DNA from: Lamellibrachia columna
Lineage: Eukaryota; Annelida; Polychaeta; Sabellida; Siboglinidae
DNA length: 64,000 nucleotides
Direction of reading: 5' to 3'
NCBI GenBank assembly: GCA_963662155.1
Contig: OY759266.1
Coordinates: 62,969,411-63,033,410, forward strand
Shown: one piece after another, positions 24,407 through 36,110 of the stretch
Position numbering within the stretch: the stretch's first letter is position 1
Layout: every line of letters starts with the position of its first letter
Translations under genes and position numbers: made by a program
Notes under the pieces: generated by a model
What the model saw: the letters and a program-made list of their open reading frames with translations, nothing else
The model's database searches: none
Told to the model about the DNA's origin: nothing

Positions 24407-25080
24407 GTCATCACACTATTCGCTAACCCCGCGGAACTCAGACCAAGTTGTTTTCCGTTTCACCCTCACTAGTTCGGGTATTTAACTTAAAAATTATCGA
24501 CTTTTGTTAAATCACTGATATCCTGTGCACCAGGTAAGCCCTGCCCCCCCGGTTACTTTAATTAACATGCAAATTTAGCCACATTCAAGATACGTTTCAT
24601 TGTCGAGTGCTAATTGCTGGTAAGGTATTCATAATTAAGGGGTTATTATTACACGCTTTAGCCTTATTACAGTCTGAACAGCATTCGCCTCAGTACCAAT
24701 CATAACTCAGTAATCACGATGACTCTTCGTTATTTTATATGTCATTCGTGGACATCGTTCCACTTTTTATATATGTCACCATGGGTGAGGTTCCCATATA
24801 TATATATATTTTATTTTTATATTTTTGACATTGACACGCACCCAGTTATGCGTCTCCATGGGCGGTGATCCCATAACAGTCCACGATGACGCGTTCGCGG
24901 GCTCTCCCCCAATGTTGGTGGTGACGATGTAGCGTTTATGTCGCTGTACCCGTTGTTCTTCCAATTGAAGATGATTCCAAATTTTTGTCACCAGGTTCAT
25001 TGTTCGATTTCATAATATTGTTGTCATTTAGTGTTGCTATTATTAACAGTGACACAACGTCTCACTGTGATGACACTTTA
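24407..25080 (+). other. Spacer between hydrolase ORF and satellite
   Basis: AT-rich DNA with a short (AT)n at about 24798-24811. It contains early degenerate copies of the satellite core (ATGGGTGAGGTTCCCAT near 24781, ATGGGCGGTGATCCCATAAC near 24858), so the array probably expanded from within the element. Confidence 0.6.
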
Positions 25081-27530
25081 TTTACTATCGTGGTTGGTGA
25101 CCCCCTAATTAACTGTGGTTGCAATTCTTGCATTGACATACTAGCGTGGGCGGTGACCCCCTACTTAATTACGTTTGCAATTCTTACATTGATGTACTAT
25201 CGTGGGCGGTGTCCCCTAACTAACTGTCATTATAATGTTGCATTGAGGTACTATCGTGTGCGGTGTCCCCTAACTAACTGTCATTATAATGTTGCATTGA
25301 TGTACTATCGTGGGCGGTGTCCCCTAACTAACTGTCATTATAATGTTGCATTGAGGTACTATCGTGTGCGGTGTCCCCTAACTAACTGTCATTATAATGT
25401 TGCATTGATGTACTATCGTGGGCGGTGTCCCCTAACTAACTGTCATTATAATTTTGCATTGAGGTACTATCGTGTGCGGTGTCTCCTAACTAACTGTCAT
25501 TATAATGTTGCATTGAGGTACTATCGTGTGCGGTGTCCCCTAACTAACTGTCATTATAATTTTGCATTGAGGTACTATCGTGTCGGGTGTCTCCTAACTA
25601 ACTGTCATTATAATGTTGCATTGATGTACTATCGTGGGCGGTGTCCCCTAACTAACTGTCACTATAATGTTTCATTGATGTACTATCGTGGGCGGTGTCC
25701 CCTAACTAACTATGATTATCATTTTGCACTGATCTACTATCGTGGGCGGTGACCCCTAACTAACTGTCATTATAATTTTGCACTGATCTACTATCGTGGG
25801 CGGTGACCCCTAACTAACTGTCATTATAATTTTGCACTGATCTACTATCGTGGGCGGTGACCCCATACTTAACTGCGTTGCAATTCTTGCATTGACGTAC
25901 TATGGGGGGCGGTGACCCCTAACCAACTGTGATTATAATTTTGCTTTAATCTGCTATCGCGGGCGGTGTCCCCTAACTAACGGTGATTATAATTTTGTAT
26001 TTATCTACTATCGTGGGCGGTGTCCCCTAACTAACTGTGATTATAATTTTGCATTAATCTGCTATCGTGGGCGGTGTCCCCTAACTAACTGTGATTTTAA
26101 TTTCGCTTTGATCTACTATTGAGGGCGGTGACCCCACAACTAACTGCGATTCCATTTTCTGGTGATCCATCGCGTGCGGTGACCCGTGTAATCCCATTTA
26201 GTGCTGCTATTATTAACAGTGACACAACATCAACTGCGATGACACTTTATTTGCTATCGTGGGAGGTGACCCCCAACTTCTGGCGGTGACCCCTTACCTA
26301 ACTGTGATCCCATTTTGTGTTGATCTATCGTGGGCAGGTGACCCCACAACTAACTGCGATTCCATTTTCTGGTAATCCATCGTGGGCGGTGACCCCTGTA
26401 ATCCCATTTAGTGTTACTATTATTAACAGTGACACAACGTCAACTGCAATGACACTTTATTTGCTATCGTGGGAGGTGACCCCCAACTTCTGGCACTTAT
26501 GCTTGCTGTTTTATCGGGGGCGGTGTCCCCCTACTTAACTGACTGCAATTCTTGCATAGATGTTCTATCGCGGGCGGCGACCCCCTAATTAACTGTGATT
26601 ACAACAGTGCATTGATCTACTATTGTGGGCGGTGTCCCCCTAACTAACTATGCTTTACAATTTTGCGTTGATCTACTACCGTGGGCGGTGACCCCTTCAA
26701 TTTTGCGTTGATGTACTACCGTGGGCGGTGACCCCTTCAATTTTGTGTTGATCTAATACCGTGGGCGGTGACCCCTTCAATTTTGCGTTGATCTACTACC
26801 GTGGGCGGTGACCCCTTCAATTTTGCGTTGATCTACTACCGTGGGCGGTGACCCCTTCAATTTTGCGTTGATCTACTACCGTGGGCGGTGACCCCTTAAC
26901 TAACTGTGATTACAATTTTGCGTTGATCTACTATCGGGGGCGGTGACCCCTTAACTAACTGTGATTCCACTTTGTGGTGGTCGGTCATGGGCGGTGACCC
27001 CCTAAATAACTGTGATTACAACTTTGCATTGATCTACTATCGTGGGCAGTGACCCTCTAGCTAACTGTGATTACAATTTTGCGTTGATCTACTATCGGGG
27101 GCGGTGACCCCTTAACTAACTGTGATTCCACTTTGTGGTGGTCGGTCATGGGCGGTGACCCCCTAAATAACTGTGATTACAACTTTGCATTGATCTACTA
27201 TCGGGGACGGTGACCCCTTAACTAACTGTGATTCCACTTTGTGGTGATCTATCGTGGGCGGTGACCCCCTAAATAACTGTGATTACAATTTTGCATTGAT
27301 CTACTATCGGGGACGGTGACCCCTTAACTAACTGTGATTCCACTTTGTGGTGATCTATCGTGGGCGGTGACCCCCTAAATAACTGTGATTACAATTTTGC
27401 ATTGATCTACTATCGTGGGCGGTGACCCACTAATTACTTGGTTACTGTCTTGTATTGATCTACTATCGTGGGCGGTGACCCACTAATTACTTGGTTACTG
27501 TCTTGTATTGATGGGTTATCATGGGCGATG
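25081..27530 (+). repeat. Satellite array inside the Ngaro-type element
   Basis: About 2.4 kb of tandem units built on the core GTGGGCGGTGACCCC (or GTGTCCCC) plus TAACTAACTGTGATTATAAT and TTTGCATTGATCTACTATC. Left part: regular 54-bp units (18 codons, giving a spurious 255-residue frame of YYRGRCPLTNCHYNVALM-like repeats). There, GGGCGG and GTGCGG units alternate as a 108-bp higher-order repeat. Centre: mixed and degenerate units, including a duplicated 26165-26280 versus 26370-26480 block. 26690-26890: five 40-bp short units. Right: longer composite units of about 120 bp. It lies between the hydrolase and gag ORFs and ends about 90 bp before gag, so it occupies the gag leader. Confidence 0.92.
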
Positions 27531-27618
27531 ACCCCCGCCCCCAATACAGTGCTTTTAACAGTAATGTGGTGGCAGTTTCCAAGCGTTTAGCCGTTCACTC
27601 AGTATTGGCTCTTCCACA

Positions 27619-28932
27619 ATGTGTTGCAGGATGGCTCCATCTAAGAATGTTCGTCGTGGACGACCTCTGCGCCACAGCCCGGTGGCAACAAGGTCGCGAG
27701 CGGCGGCTAGGCGCGCTTCCGTTGCACGATCGGCAATGGGCCACGTCGTGCAGCACCTTGACGACGAGCCGGCCCACCAGCAGGCCGTTCGTCCGGTAGC
27801 GGGCGCAGCCGCGGGTCGAAGAGGTACAACGGAGGAGCGCTTGTCGAGTATGGAGCGCCGGCTTGAAGCTTCTGACAAGATGTTGCAGGAAGTCCACGCA
27901 ATGGTGCGTGGTCTGCAACGACTGCCTGCGACCAACGCCCTACCTGCACCGCCTCCAATAGCGGCCCCTGTGGCAATGTCGGCGTCTGCTGGGGGGGAGC
28001 CCATCGCTCCGCCCTTGGCTAACCTTTGTCTATGGCCGCAGGGCGGCCATACATCAAGTCGGGTGGCATCATATGCGGCAGGCGCTCCACCAAGCCCCGT
28101 TCCAAGACCAAGGTCAGCCCCGTGGCCAGAGGCCATATCTTCAGGTATCCATACAGGTAATGAAGTACACACGCTCCCCAGGGCATCCCAAGATCTAGTA
28201 GCCTCGTTTGCAACTTCAGCCCTATCCCGTCATTCCCGCGTGTCTGACAAGCTCAAAGCCCAGATTTGGTCCGGGGACTATGTTAGTATTTCCTCATTGT
28301 TGCATGACTCCTCACCACAAAGCTATTCTGTGTCAGTTAGGCCAGGCAGTGACGACGAGACCCCCATGTTCTGTGTCGCCCCTAGGGCAAGGAGCAGCAC
28401 TGTGTCATTTGACCAATGGCTGCAGGGTTTCGAAATTTACATGTCTGTCTTTCTACTTCAGCCGCAACACATGGCAGAATCACACAACATGCTCATGTAC
28501 ATCCAGACGATTCGTTCTTTATATGAGAAGGGTGCAGACTGGCGGTCGTATGACGAGGCATTCCGGTCGCTTCGTCAGGATTACAACTGGGGGTGGGAAT
28601 CGGTTTGCTGGTACCTGTGGATGAATGCATCCGAGAGTCGCCCAGCTGCCACACCCAGTGGGGCCCCCTTTCGTAGCACGGGTAAGGCCAGCTGGGGTAA
28701 TGCTAAGTGGCCATCCACCAAAACCTGCTTCGCATACGATCGGGGGGAGGTCTGTAACGCAGCCACCTGTCGCTACGCACACATGTGTAGACGCTGCGGC
28801 GGCCCCCATTCAGCGGTACAGTGCTATAGGCAACAAACCAAACCCAATCCTGCCCGACCGACATCAGCCACCGGCAACCCTGTGGCCCATTCGTCGAGTG
28901 CCAGTTCGCAACCAGCCGTTTTCAGGAGATAG
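27619..28932 (+). CDS. Gag-like protein of the Ngaro-type element
   Basis: Open frame of up to 437 residues; a second ATG at 27631 (MAPSKN) is an equally likely start. A basic N-terminus precedes a predicted coiled coil (about residues 75-100, MERRLEASDKMLQEV) and a Pro/Ala-rich linker. A conserved gag block follows (FDQWLQGFEIYMSVF ... YIQTIRSLYEKGADWRSYDEAFRSL). The C-terminus has a CCCH finger (from Cys370: C-x8-C-x4-C-x3-H) followed by a CRRCGGPHSAVQC knuckle, for nucleic-acid binding. The block plus fingers match the N-terminus of the element at 57-59.5 kb (NWRGYDESFRAL, CRAYNRGRC, CKLCGGSH), so the two are related. The frame is intact, whereas pol downstream is not. Confidence 0.82.
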   Translation: MCCRMAPSKNVRRGRPLRHSPVATRSRAAARRASVARSAMGHVVQHLDDEPAHQQAVRPVAGAAAGRRGTTEERLSSMERRLEASDKMLQEVHAMVRGLQRLPATNALPAPPPIAAPVAMSASAGGEPIAPPLANLCLWPQGGHTSSRVASYAAGAPPSPVPRPRSAPWPEAISSGIHTGNEVHTLPRASQDLVASFATSALSRHSRVSDKLKAQIWSGDYVSISSLLHDSSPQSYSVSVRPGSDDETPMFCVAPRARSSTVSFDQWLQGFEIYMSVFLLQPQHMAESHNMLMYIQTIRSLYEKGADWRSYDEAFRSLRQDYNWGWESVCWYLWMNASESRPAATPSGAPFRSTGKASWGNAKWPSTKTCFAYDRGEVCNAATCRYAHMCRRCGGPHSAVQCYRQQTKPNPARPTSATGNPVAHSSSASSQPAVFRR

Positions 28933-29376
28933 TATGCCTACCCCAGTCTCTCCCGACGCACTTAGAGATATCCTTGTCGGCTACAATCATAATCTTCTCA
29001 ATGGCTTACCAGCATAACAATATAAAGGGGTCACTAATTGGATGTCCGACGTCGAATTCCCCGCAGTAATAGACAGCAAGATAGGAGCTGCGCTAGGCAG
29101 AAATTTCCGTTATCCAGTACGACAGTATACAGGATGCTATTAGGCTCATCAAACAGCAACCCGGCTAAAGTGGACATAGAATCGGCTTTTAGGATTATTC
29201 CAGTCTCAACACTGGACCGACCACTTCTGGGTTTCCAGTGGAAGGGTAAGTTTTTCATGGATGCTGTCCTTCCGATGGGGGTCTCCAGTGCTTGTGCGAT
29301 CTTTGAGCTTTCAGTACAAAAGTGGAGTTCAGTTGCTTTTAGAAAGAAAGTATATCAGAATTACTTAACAGGTTAG
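28933..29376 (+). pseudogene. Deleted pol (RT) relic of the Ngaro-type element
   Basis: Pieces of RT survive in shifting frames. First comes a leader like that of the related element (MPTPVSPDALRDILVGYNHN, 28932-28991), then VIDSKIGAALGR. A deletion removes the RT fingers, after which VDIESAFRIIP (motif A, about 29170-29202), LGFQWKGKFFMDAVLPMG and SACAIFE (motif B, up to about 29307) remain. Everything after that (YIDD-like box, RNase H and recombinase) is gone and B1 follows at 29417. Compared with the 657-codon frame at 57573-59546, more than two thirds of pol is missing. The element could move only with enzymes supplied in trans. Confidence 0.85.
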
Positions 29377-29416
29377 GTCGTGGTGGGGTGGTCACAGGTT
29401 TGTGGGTGACCTTGTG

Positions 29417-29742
29417 GCGAAATGGCCCCACCTGTTTGTAATTAAATTTGTGTATTGGTGGTGGAATGTCTGTATTCTTTGCATTACATGTTCATGACGA
29501 CTTCTTGATGTATATATGTTATCGTCATGCTTGTAGGAATGTGGGCTCTGAGAAACTTGCCGGACGGGGCTGTACATGTGTTCAGTTCCTGTCGGGTTTG
29601 CTTAGAGGAGCTCACATTCCTGTTAATGTTCTTCCCAAAGTGGCTGCGTGATAAACAGTCCACTTTGCAATAAAAAACATCATTTATTTGGCCTGTTTCA
29701 ATTCTCTCCTACATCGGACTTGTGTTGGTTATTGCATAAATG
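29417..29742 (+). repeat. B1, internal split direct repeat
   Basis: 326 bp matching B2 (30223-30548) with only a few differences (for example CGGGTTTGCTTAGAGG versus CTGGTTTGCTTTGAGG). It starts at GCGAAATGGCCCC and ends TTGCATAAATG. It contains AATAAA near 29670, a possible polyadenylation signal. Confidence 0.95.
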
Positions 29743-29753
29743 AATTTATGCAA
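29732..29753. other. Palindromic B1/A2 junction, candidate recombination site
   Basis: Perfect 10-bp inverted arms TTGCATAAAT and ATTTATGCAA separated by the 2-bp core GA. The left arm is the end of B1, the right arm the start of A2. The element's outer ends carry one arm each (ATTTATGCAA at 23338-23347, TTGCATAAAT at 30538-30547). This is the layout expected of a circle junction cut by a tyrosine recombinase. Confidence 0.85.
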
Positions 29754-29989
29754 CTCACCAGGTGCATAACAATTTTTATGAGATAACCAAGACAGGTCGT
29801 CGTTAAACTTGCCCTGGGTGTCCGAGACTACACCGGAACTATTTGGCCAAATAAATTGTATTACTCCGCGCTAGCCAGCCAATCACGGCTTGGCGGAAAC
29901 CAGTCCAAACCGGAGCCAGTAGCTTGAATCTTTCGCTCCTGTTTCAGTCTCTGCATTGCGAAGTTGTGACTAAAATTTGTCTCTCGAAA
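29743..29989 (+). repeat. A2, internal split direct repeat
   Basis: 247-bp partner of A1 (23337-23583), directly abutting B1. Confidence 0.95.
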
Positions 29990-30222
29990 TCCGCCCTCCT
30001 CCCCACCTTTCTTCCTTATTCTCAATGCTTAGTTTAAATGCGATTGTACATCGTTGATGAAATAGGAAGTTGGAAGATGTCGAAACCGCTTTCCCCACTT
30101 TTGGCCTAATATAAGATGAACACGGGGGTTTGTCCCCTAGTATTTGGTGTTCATGGGGTTTTCTGCGCAGACAGGCTTCCTGTTTCTTCATCGGTATTCT
30201 TGGCTTATGTTTATATAGGTTA
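29990..30222 (+). other. 233-bp spacer between A2 and B2
   Basis: Sequence present once in the element. No coding is recognised. In the textbook Ngaro arrangement A2 and B2 are adjacent, so this spacer is an extra feature. Confidence 0.7.
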
Positions 30223-30548
30223 GCGAAATGGCCCCACCTGTTTGTAATTAAATTTGTGTATTGGTGGTGGAATGTCTGTATTCTTTGCATTACATGTTCA
30301 TGACGACTTCTTGATGTATATATGTTATCGTCATGCTTGTAGGAATGTGGGCTCTGAGAAACTTGCCGGACGGGGCTGTACATGTGTTCAGTTCCTGTCT
30401 GGTTTGCTTTGAGGAGCTCACATTCCTGTTAATGTTCTTCCCAAAGTGGCTGCGTGATAAGCAGTCCACTTTGCAATAAAAAACGTCATTTATTTGGCCT
30501 GTTTCAATTCTCTCTTACATCGGACTTGTGTTGGTTATTGCATAAATG
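30223..30548 (+). repeat. B2, right terminal split repeat
   Basis: 326-bp partner of B1; its last bases ATG (30546-30548) are shared with the target. Confidence 0.95.
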
Positions 30549-31487
30549 TTCACTGGTGCTATGTCCTGCTCGAAAACTCGCTTGTTCTTCAGCGATGATC
30601 TCTTCTGCCTGGGGTTTGTGTCTGTTGAGTAGTATCTTCAACATGACTTTGCTCGGGTGGTTGATGAGGCTGATTGTTCTGTAATTTTGGCACATCTGTA
30701 GGTTGCCTTTCATGGGAAGTGTGATGATCAGTGGCTGAGTCTATGGAGTGACCCATTTTCCTGTCTGCCAGATCTTGTTGCAGATTGTTGTAACTGTGGT
30801 GATCAAGGTTTCTCCCCCAGCTTGAACCAGTTCTGCTGGTATGTTATCAATTCCAGCTGACTTTCCTTTTTTCAGAGACTTTACTGCAGCCTTCGCTTCC
30901 TCACGAAGAATGGGGCAGTCGTCCTCTTCAGTAGTCTGTGGACAATTTAGTACTACTGGGACTCCGTTGGGGTTGTGGCTGTACAGTTCTGAGCAGTATT
31001 TTGTCCATCGATTGAGGATCTGATGTTCTTCTGTCAGGCATTTCCCTGATTTGTCTTGGATAGTCGTAGTTATCCCTTTCTTCATTGATATCAGGTCTTT
31101 CACTATTTGATAAGCCTTCTTGCTGTTGTTCTTGCTCAAGCTGTCTTCAATTTTACAGCATTGTTCTGCTATCCAGTTATCTTTTGCTCTTCTCATATCT
31201 AGTTTGATCTTTACTTACTTCTCTGTATTTTGCTGCACCTTCAGGATCACATTTTCTCATTTTCAATTTCCTTCTTTTGTCACAGAGATCTAGGATGTCT
31301 GCTCTGACCCATGGTTTCTTTGTCCGACGGTGTTTTCCAAGGATCTCGCTGGCTGTGTCGGTCACTATTTTGTTGAAGGTTTTGGTCAGCAAGTTCACGT
31401 CGGTATATTTGTCATCCAGAATAATTAGTGGTGCAAATTTCCCATCTATCATTGCTTTGAATGCTTCTGCTACATCAGGCCTGCATA
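30546..31487 (-). pseudogene. RTE/BovB-like LINE pol, N-terminal part of RT
   Basis: Minus-strand region before RT motif A. From the far end: the DAEAFKAMIDGKF-like VAEAFKAMI block, KPWVRADILDLCDKRRKLK, a frameshift near 31205, MRRAKDNWIAEQCCKIEDSL, the template-entry region AVKSLKKGKSAGIDNIPAEL (about 30890-30830), then CQNYRTISLINHPSKVMLKI and EEQASFRAGHSTSEH at the insertion point. One stop (TAG) at 30741-30743 is in the same frame as the four stops of the distal half. The endonuclease domain is missing: homology ends near 31487, about 100 bp before the (CA)n. Confidence 0.9.
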
Positions 31488-31583
31488 CTAAAAAAAATAA
31501 CGCGCAAAAGCATGACGTCTGATGAGCGCTGTGGTGATATGTGTTGTGATAGGTGTGGTGATAGGTGAGGTGGAATCGTGGAA

Positions 31584-33984
<2,401 letters not shown>

Positions 33985-34429
33985 AAATATTTATAAATGA
34001 TTTGGAGGATGACATATCTAGCAAAGTATTCAAATTTGCAGATAAAACAAAAATATTCAGAAAAGTTACTAATGATACAGATAAACAAAGTTTACAGCGT
34101 GATCTAGAAAATTAATTAAAAAGCAAGGTAATGTCTAACCAATCTTTTATGTTTTTTGTAAGAAATTACAAAGTGGGTAGATGACAGTGGATGTTGTCTA
34201 CTTAGATTTTGAGAAAGCTTTCGATAAAGTGCCACATCAAAGATTGTTGCTTAAACTAAAAACCCATGGTATAGGTAATGATGTAATCAATTGGATAGAA
34301 AAGTGGCTTACACACAGAAGACAGAGAGTAATAGTAGATGGTGAGATTTCAAACTGGAAATCTGTTTTGAGTGGGGTACCACAGGGATCGGTATTAGGCC
34401 CTATACCATTTTTAATATATATCTATATA

Positions 34430-34484
<55 letters not shown>

Positions 34485-35440
34485 GATTTGGAAGATGACA
34501 TATCTAGCAAAGTACTCAAATTGGCAGATTACACAAAAGTATTCAGAAAGGTTACTAATGATACAGATAAACAAAGTTTACAGGATGATCTAGATAAATT
34601 AGTTAAATGGTCAGAAAAATGGCAGATGTTATTCAATTTCGGGAATTGTAAATGTATACACATAGGACATGGAAACATGGAAGAAGAATATAAAATGGGG
34701 GATGCTGTACTAGGTAGAACTACACAAGAAAAGATCATAGGAGTAACATTTAGTGCTGACATGAAAGTTTCAGAGCAATGTGGGATTGCTGCTTCGAAAG
34801 GAAATCAAATCCTAGGGCTAATTAGGTGAACTAACATGTATAACGAGAAACAGCTAATTGTACCCCTGTACAGAGCAATAGTTAGACCACATTTGGAATA
34901 TTTTATTCAAGCATGGAGGCCATATCGTAAAAAGGACATAGACTAGCTAGAAAGAATACAACGAAGAGCAACTAAAATGATTCCAGAATTGAGAGACCTT
35001 AGTTGCGAAAGTCGCTTATTACAATGTGGTTTGACAACCCTAGAGACCAGGAGACTAAGAGGAGACCAAATAGAAGTGTTTAATATAGTGAATGGTTATG
35101 AGAATGTTGACAGGAATACATGTATGTTCTTCAAACTTAAAGAAGGCAGTAGAACCAGAGGACACAAAGCAGCATTAGTTAAGGAGCAGTGTAGGTTGGA
35201 CATGAGAAAGTCCTCTTTCTCACAAAGGGTGATAAATGAATGGAACAAACTGCCAAATGATTGTGTTAATGCTAGTATTGTGAATATGTTTAGAAATAGA
35301 ATTGACAGATATTTGATCAGGGCGGGCTACACATAGATGAGAAAATTGTTGGACTATCAATAAGCCAATGGCTTCCTTGTCCACTTGCCATCTGGAACTT
35401 GTTGTTCGGGATGCAGTCTTGTTAAATCCTTGTTTTAAAG
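33985..35440 (+). mobile_element. CR1/Jockey-like LINE (copy c), two abutting pieces
   Basis: A small piece (33985-34115) carries the [19 protein letters not shown] region. A second piece (34119-35440) restarts upstream of it ([32 protein letters not shown]), is interrupted by (TA)n at 34414-34480 and continues with [59 protein letters not shown], the INEWNKLPNDCVNAS block and the 3' UTR. It is better preserved than copy a, but stops remain (for example the TGA near 34828) and FADDTK reads LADYTK. Confidence 0.87.
34414..34480. repeat. (TA)n expansion inside LINE copy c
   Basis: Imperfect, then pure TA repeat lying exactly between the RT codons for FLIYI and NDLE. The ancestral TTTTTAATATATATAAATGA (seen at 11825-11844) is the likely seed. 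Confidence 0.95.
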
Positions 35441-35569
35441 TGTTGATGTCTTCACCTTCCTGCTGATCTCTTGTTGTATACAAGTGTTAGTGTCTTCACA
35501 TCAAATCATATATTTTTTATGCCCTATGTTTACTATTTTATTTATAAATATACATCTTTTAGATCCTTG

Positions 35570-36110
35570 CTATGTGCTGTTGGCAAGCACCAATGTCTCC
35601 TTGGTATGTGCTATCGACAAGCGCCGATGTCTCCTTGCTATGTGCTGTCAGCAAGCACCAATGTCTCCTTGCTATGTACTGTCAGCAAGCAAAAATGTCT
35701 CCTTGCTATGTGCTGTATCCAAGCACCAACATCTCCCTGCTATGTGCTGTTGGCAAGCACCAATGTCTACTTGGTATGTGCTGTCGACAAGCACCAATGT
35801 CTTCTTGCTATGTGGTGTTGGCAAGCACCAATGTCTCCTTGGTATGTGCTGTCGACAAGCACCGATGTCTCCTTGCTATGTGCTGTCAGCAAGCACCAAT
35901 GTCTCCTTGCTATGTACTGTCAGCAAGCACCAATGTCTCCTTGCTATGTGTTGTATCCAAGCACCAACATCTCCCTGCTATGTGCTGTTGGCAAGCACCA
36001 ATGTCTCCTTGGTATGTGCTGTCGACAAGCACCAATGTCTTCTTGCTATGTGCTGTTGGCAAGCACCAATGTCTCCTTGCTATGTGCTGTAGTCAACTAC
36101 CAAAATTTCC
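35570..36110. repeat. 34-bp minisatellite in segment copy 1
   Basis: About sixteen units of CAAGCACCAATGTCTCCTTG plus CTATGTGCTGTCAG, with recurring variants (TTGG, TCGA and ATCC before the CAAGC). A period of 34 leaves all three plus frames open and explains the Cys/Met/Ser-rich spurious frames. A higher-order pattern of about 8 units repeats once (35572-35825 resembles 35826-36065). Confidence 0.95.

Larger units (their letters stand above)
23337..30548 (+). mobile_element. Ngaro-type tyrosine-recombinase retrotransposon (deleted, non-autonomous)
   Basis: A 7.2-kb element with split direct repeats in the order A1 (23337-23583), ORFs, B1 (29417-29742), A2 (29743-29989), B2 (30223-30548). 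This arrangement is known from Ngaro/PAT-group DIRS-like elements and is distinct from LTRs. Contents: SGNH hydrolase ORF, satellite array, gag-like ORF with zinc fingers, and a small RT relic; RNase H and recombinase are missing. It sits in the RTE-like LINE pol ORF. Removing it rejoins the LINE codons in frame (TSEH|IFNL), with no target duplication beyond a shared ATG (23334-23336 and 30546-30548), as expected of recombinase-mediated integration. Its length of 7212 bp is a multiple of three, which is coincidental. Confidence 0.93.

Noticed and set aside
24985..25752. 255-codon frame with 18-residue repeats
   Set aside because: A by-product of the 54-bp satellite period; later units with other periods close the frame.
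27555..28213. Antisense frames over gag (minus 27555-28172 and others)
   Set aside because: GC-rich shadow of the gag frame, which has the zinc-finger motifs.
23337..30548. LTR retrotransposon interpretation of the repeats
   Set aside because: The repeats are not a single terminal pair: A and B pieces are split and interleaved, there is no target duplication, and the related element encodes a tyrosine recombinase, not a DDE integrase.
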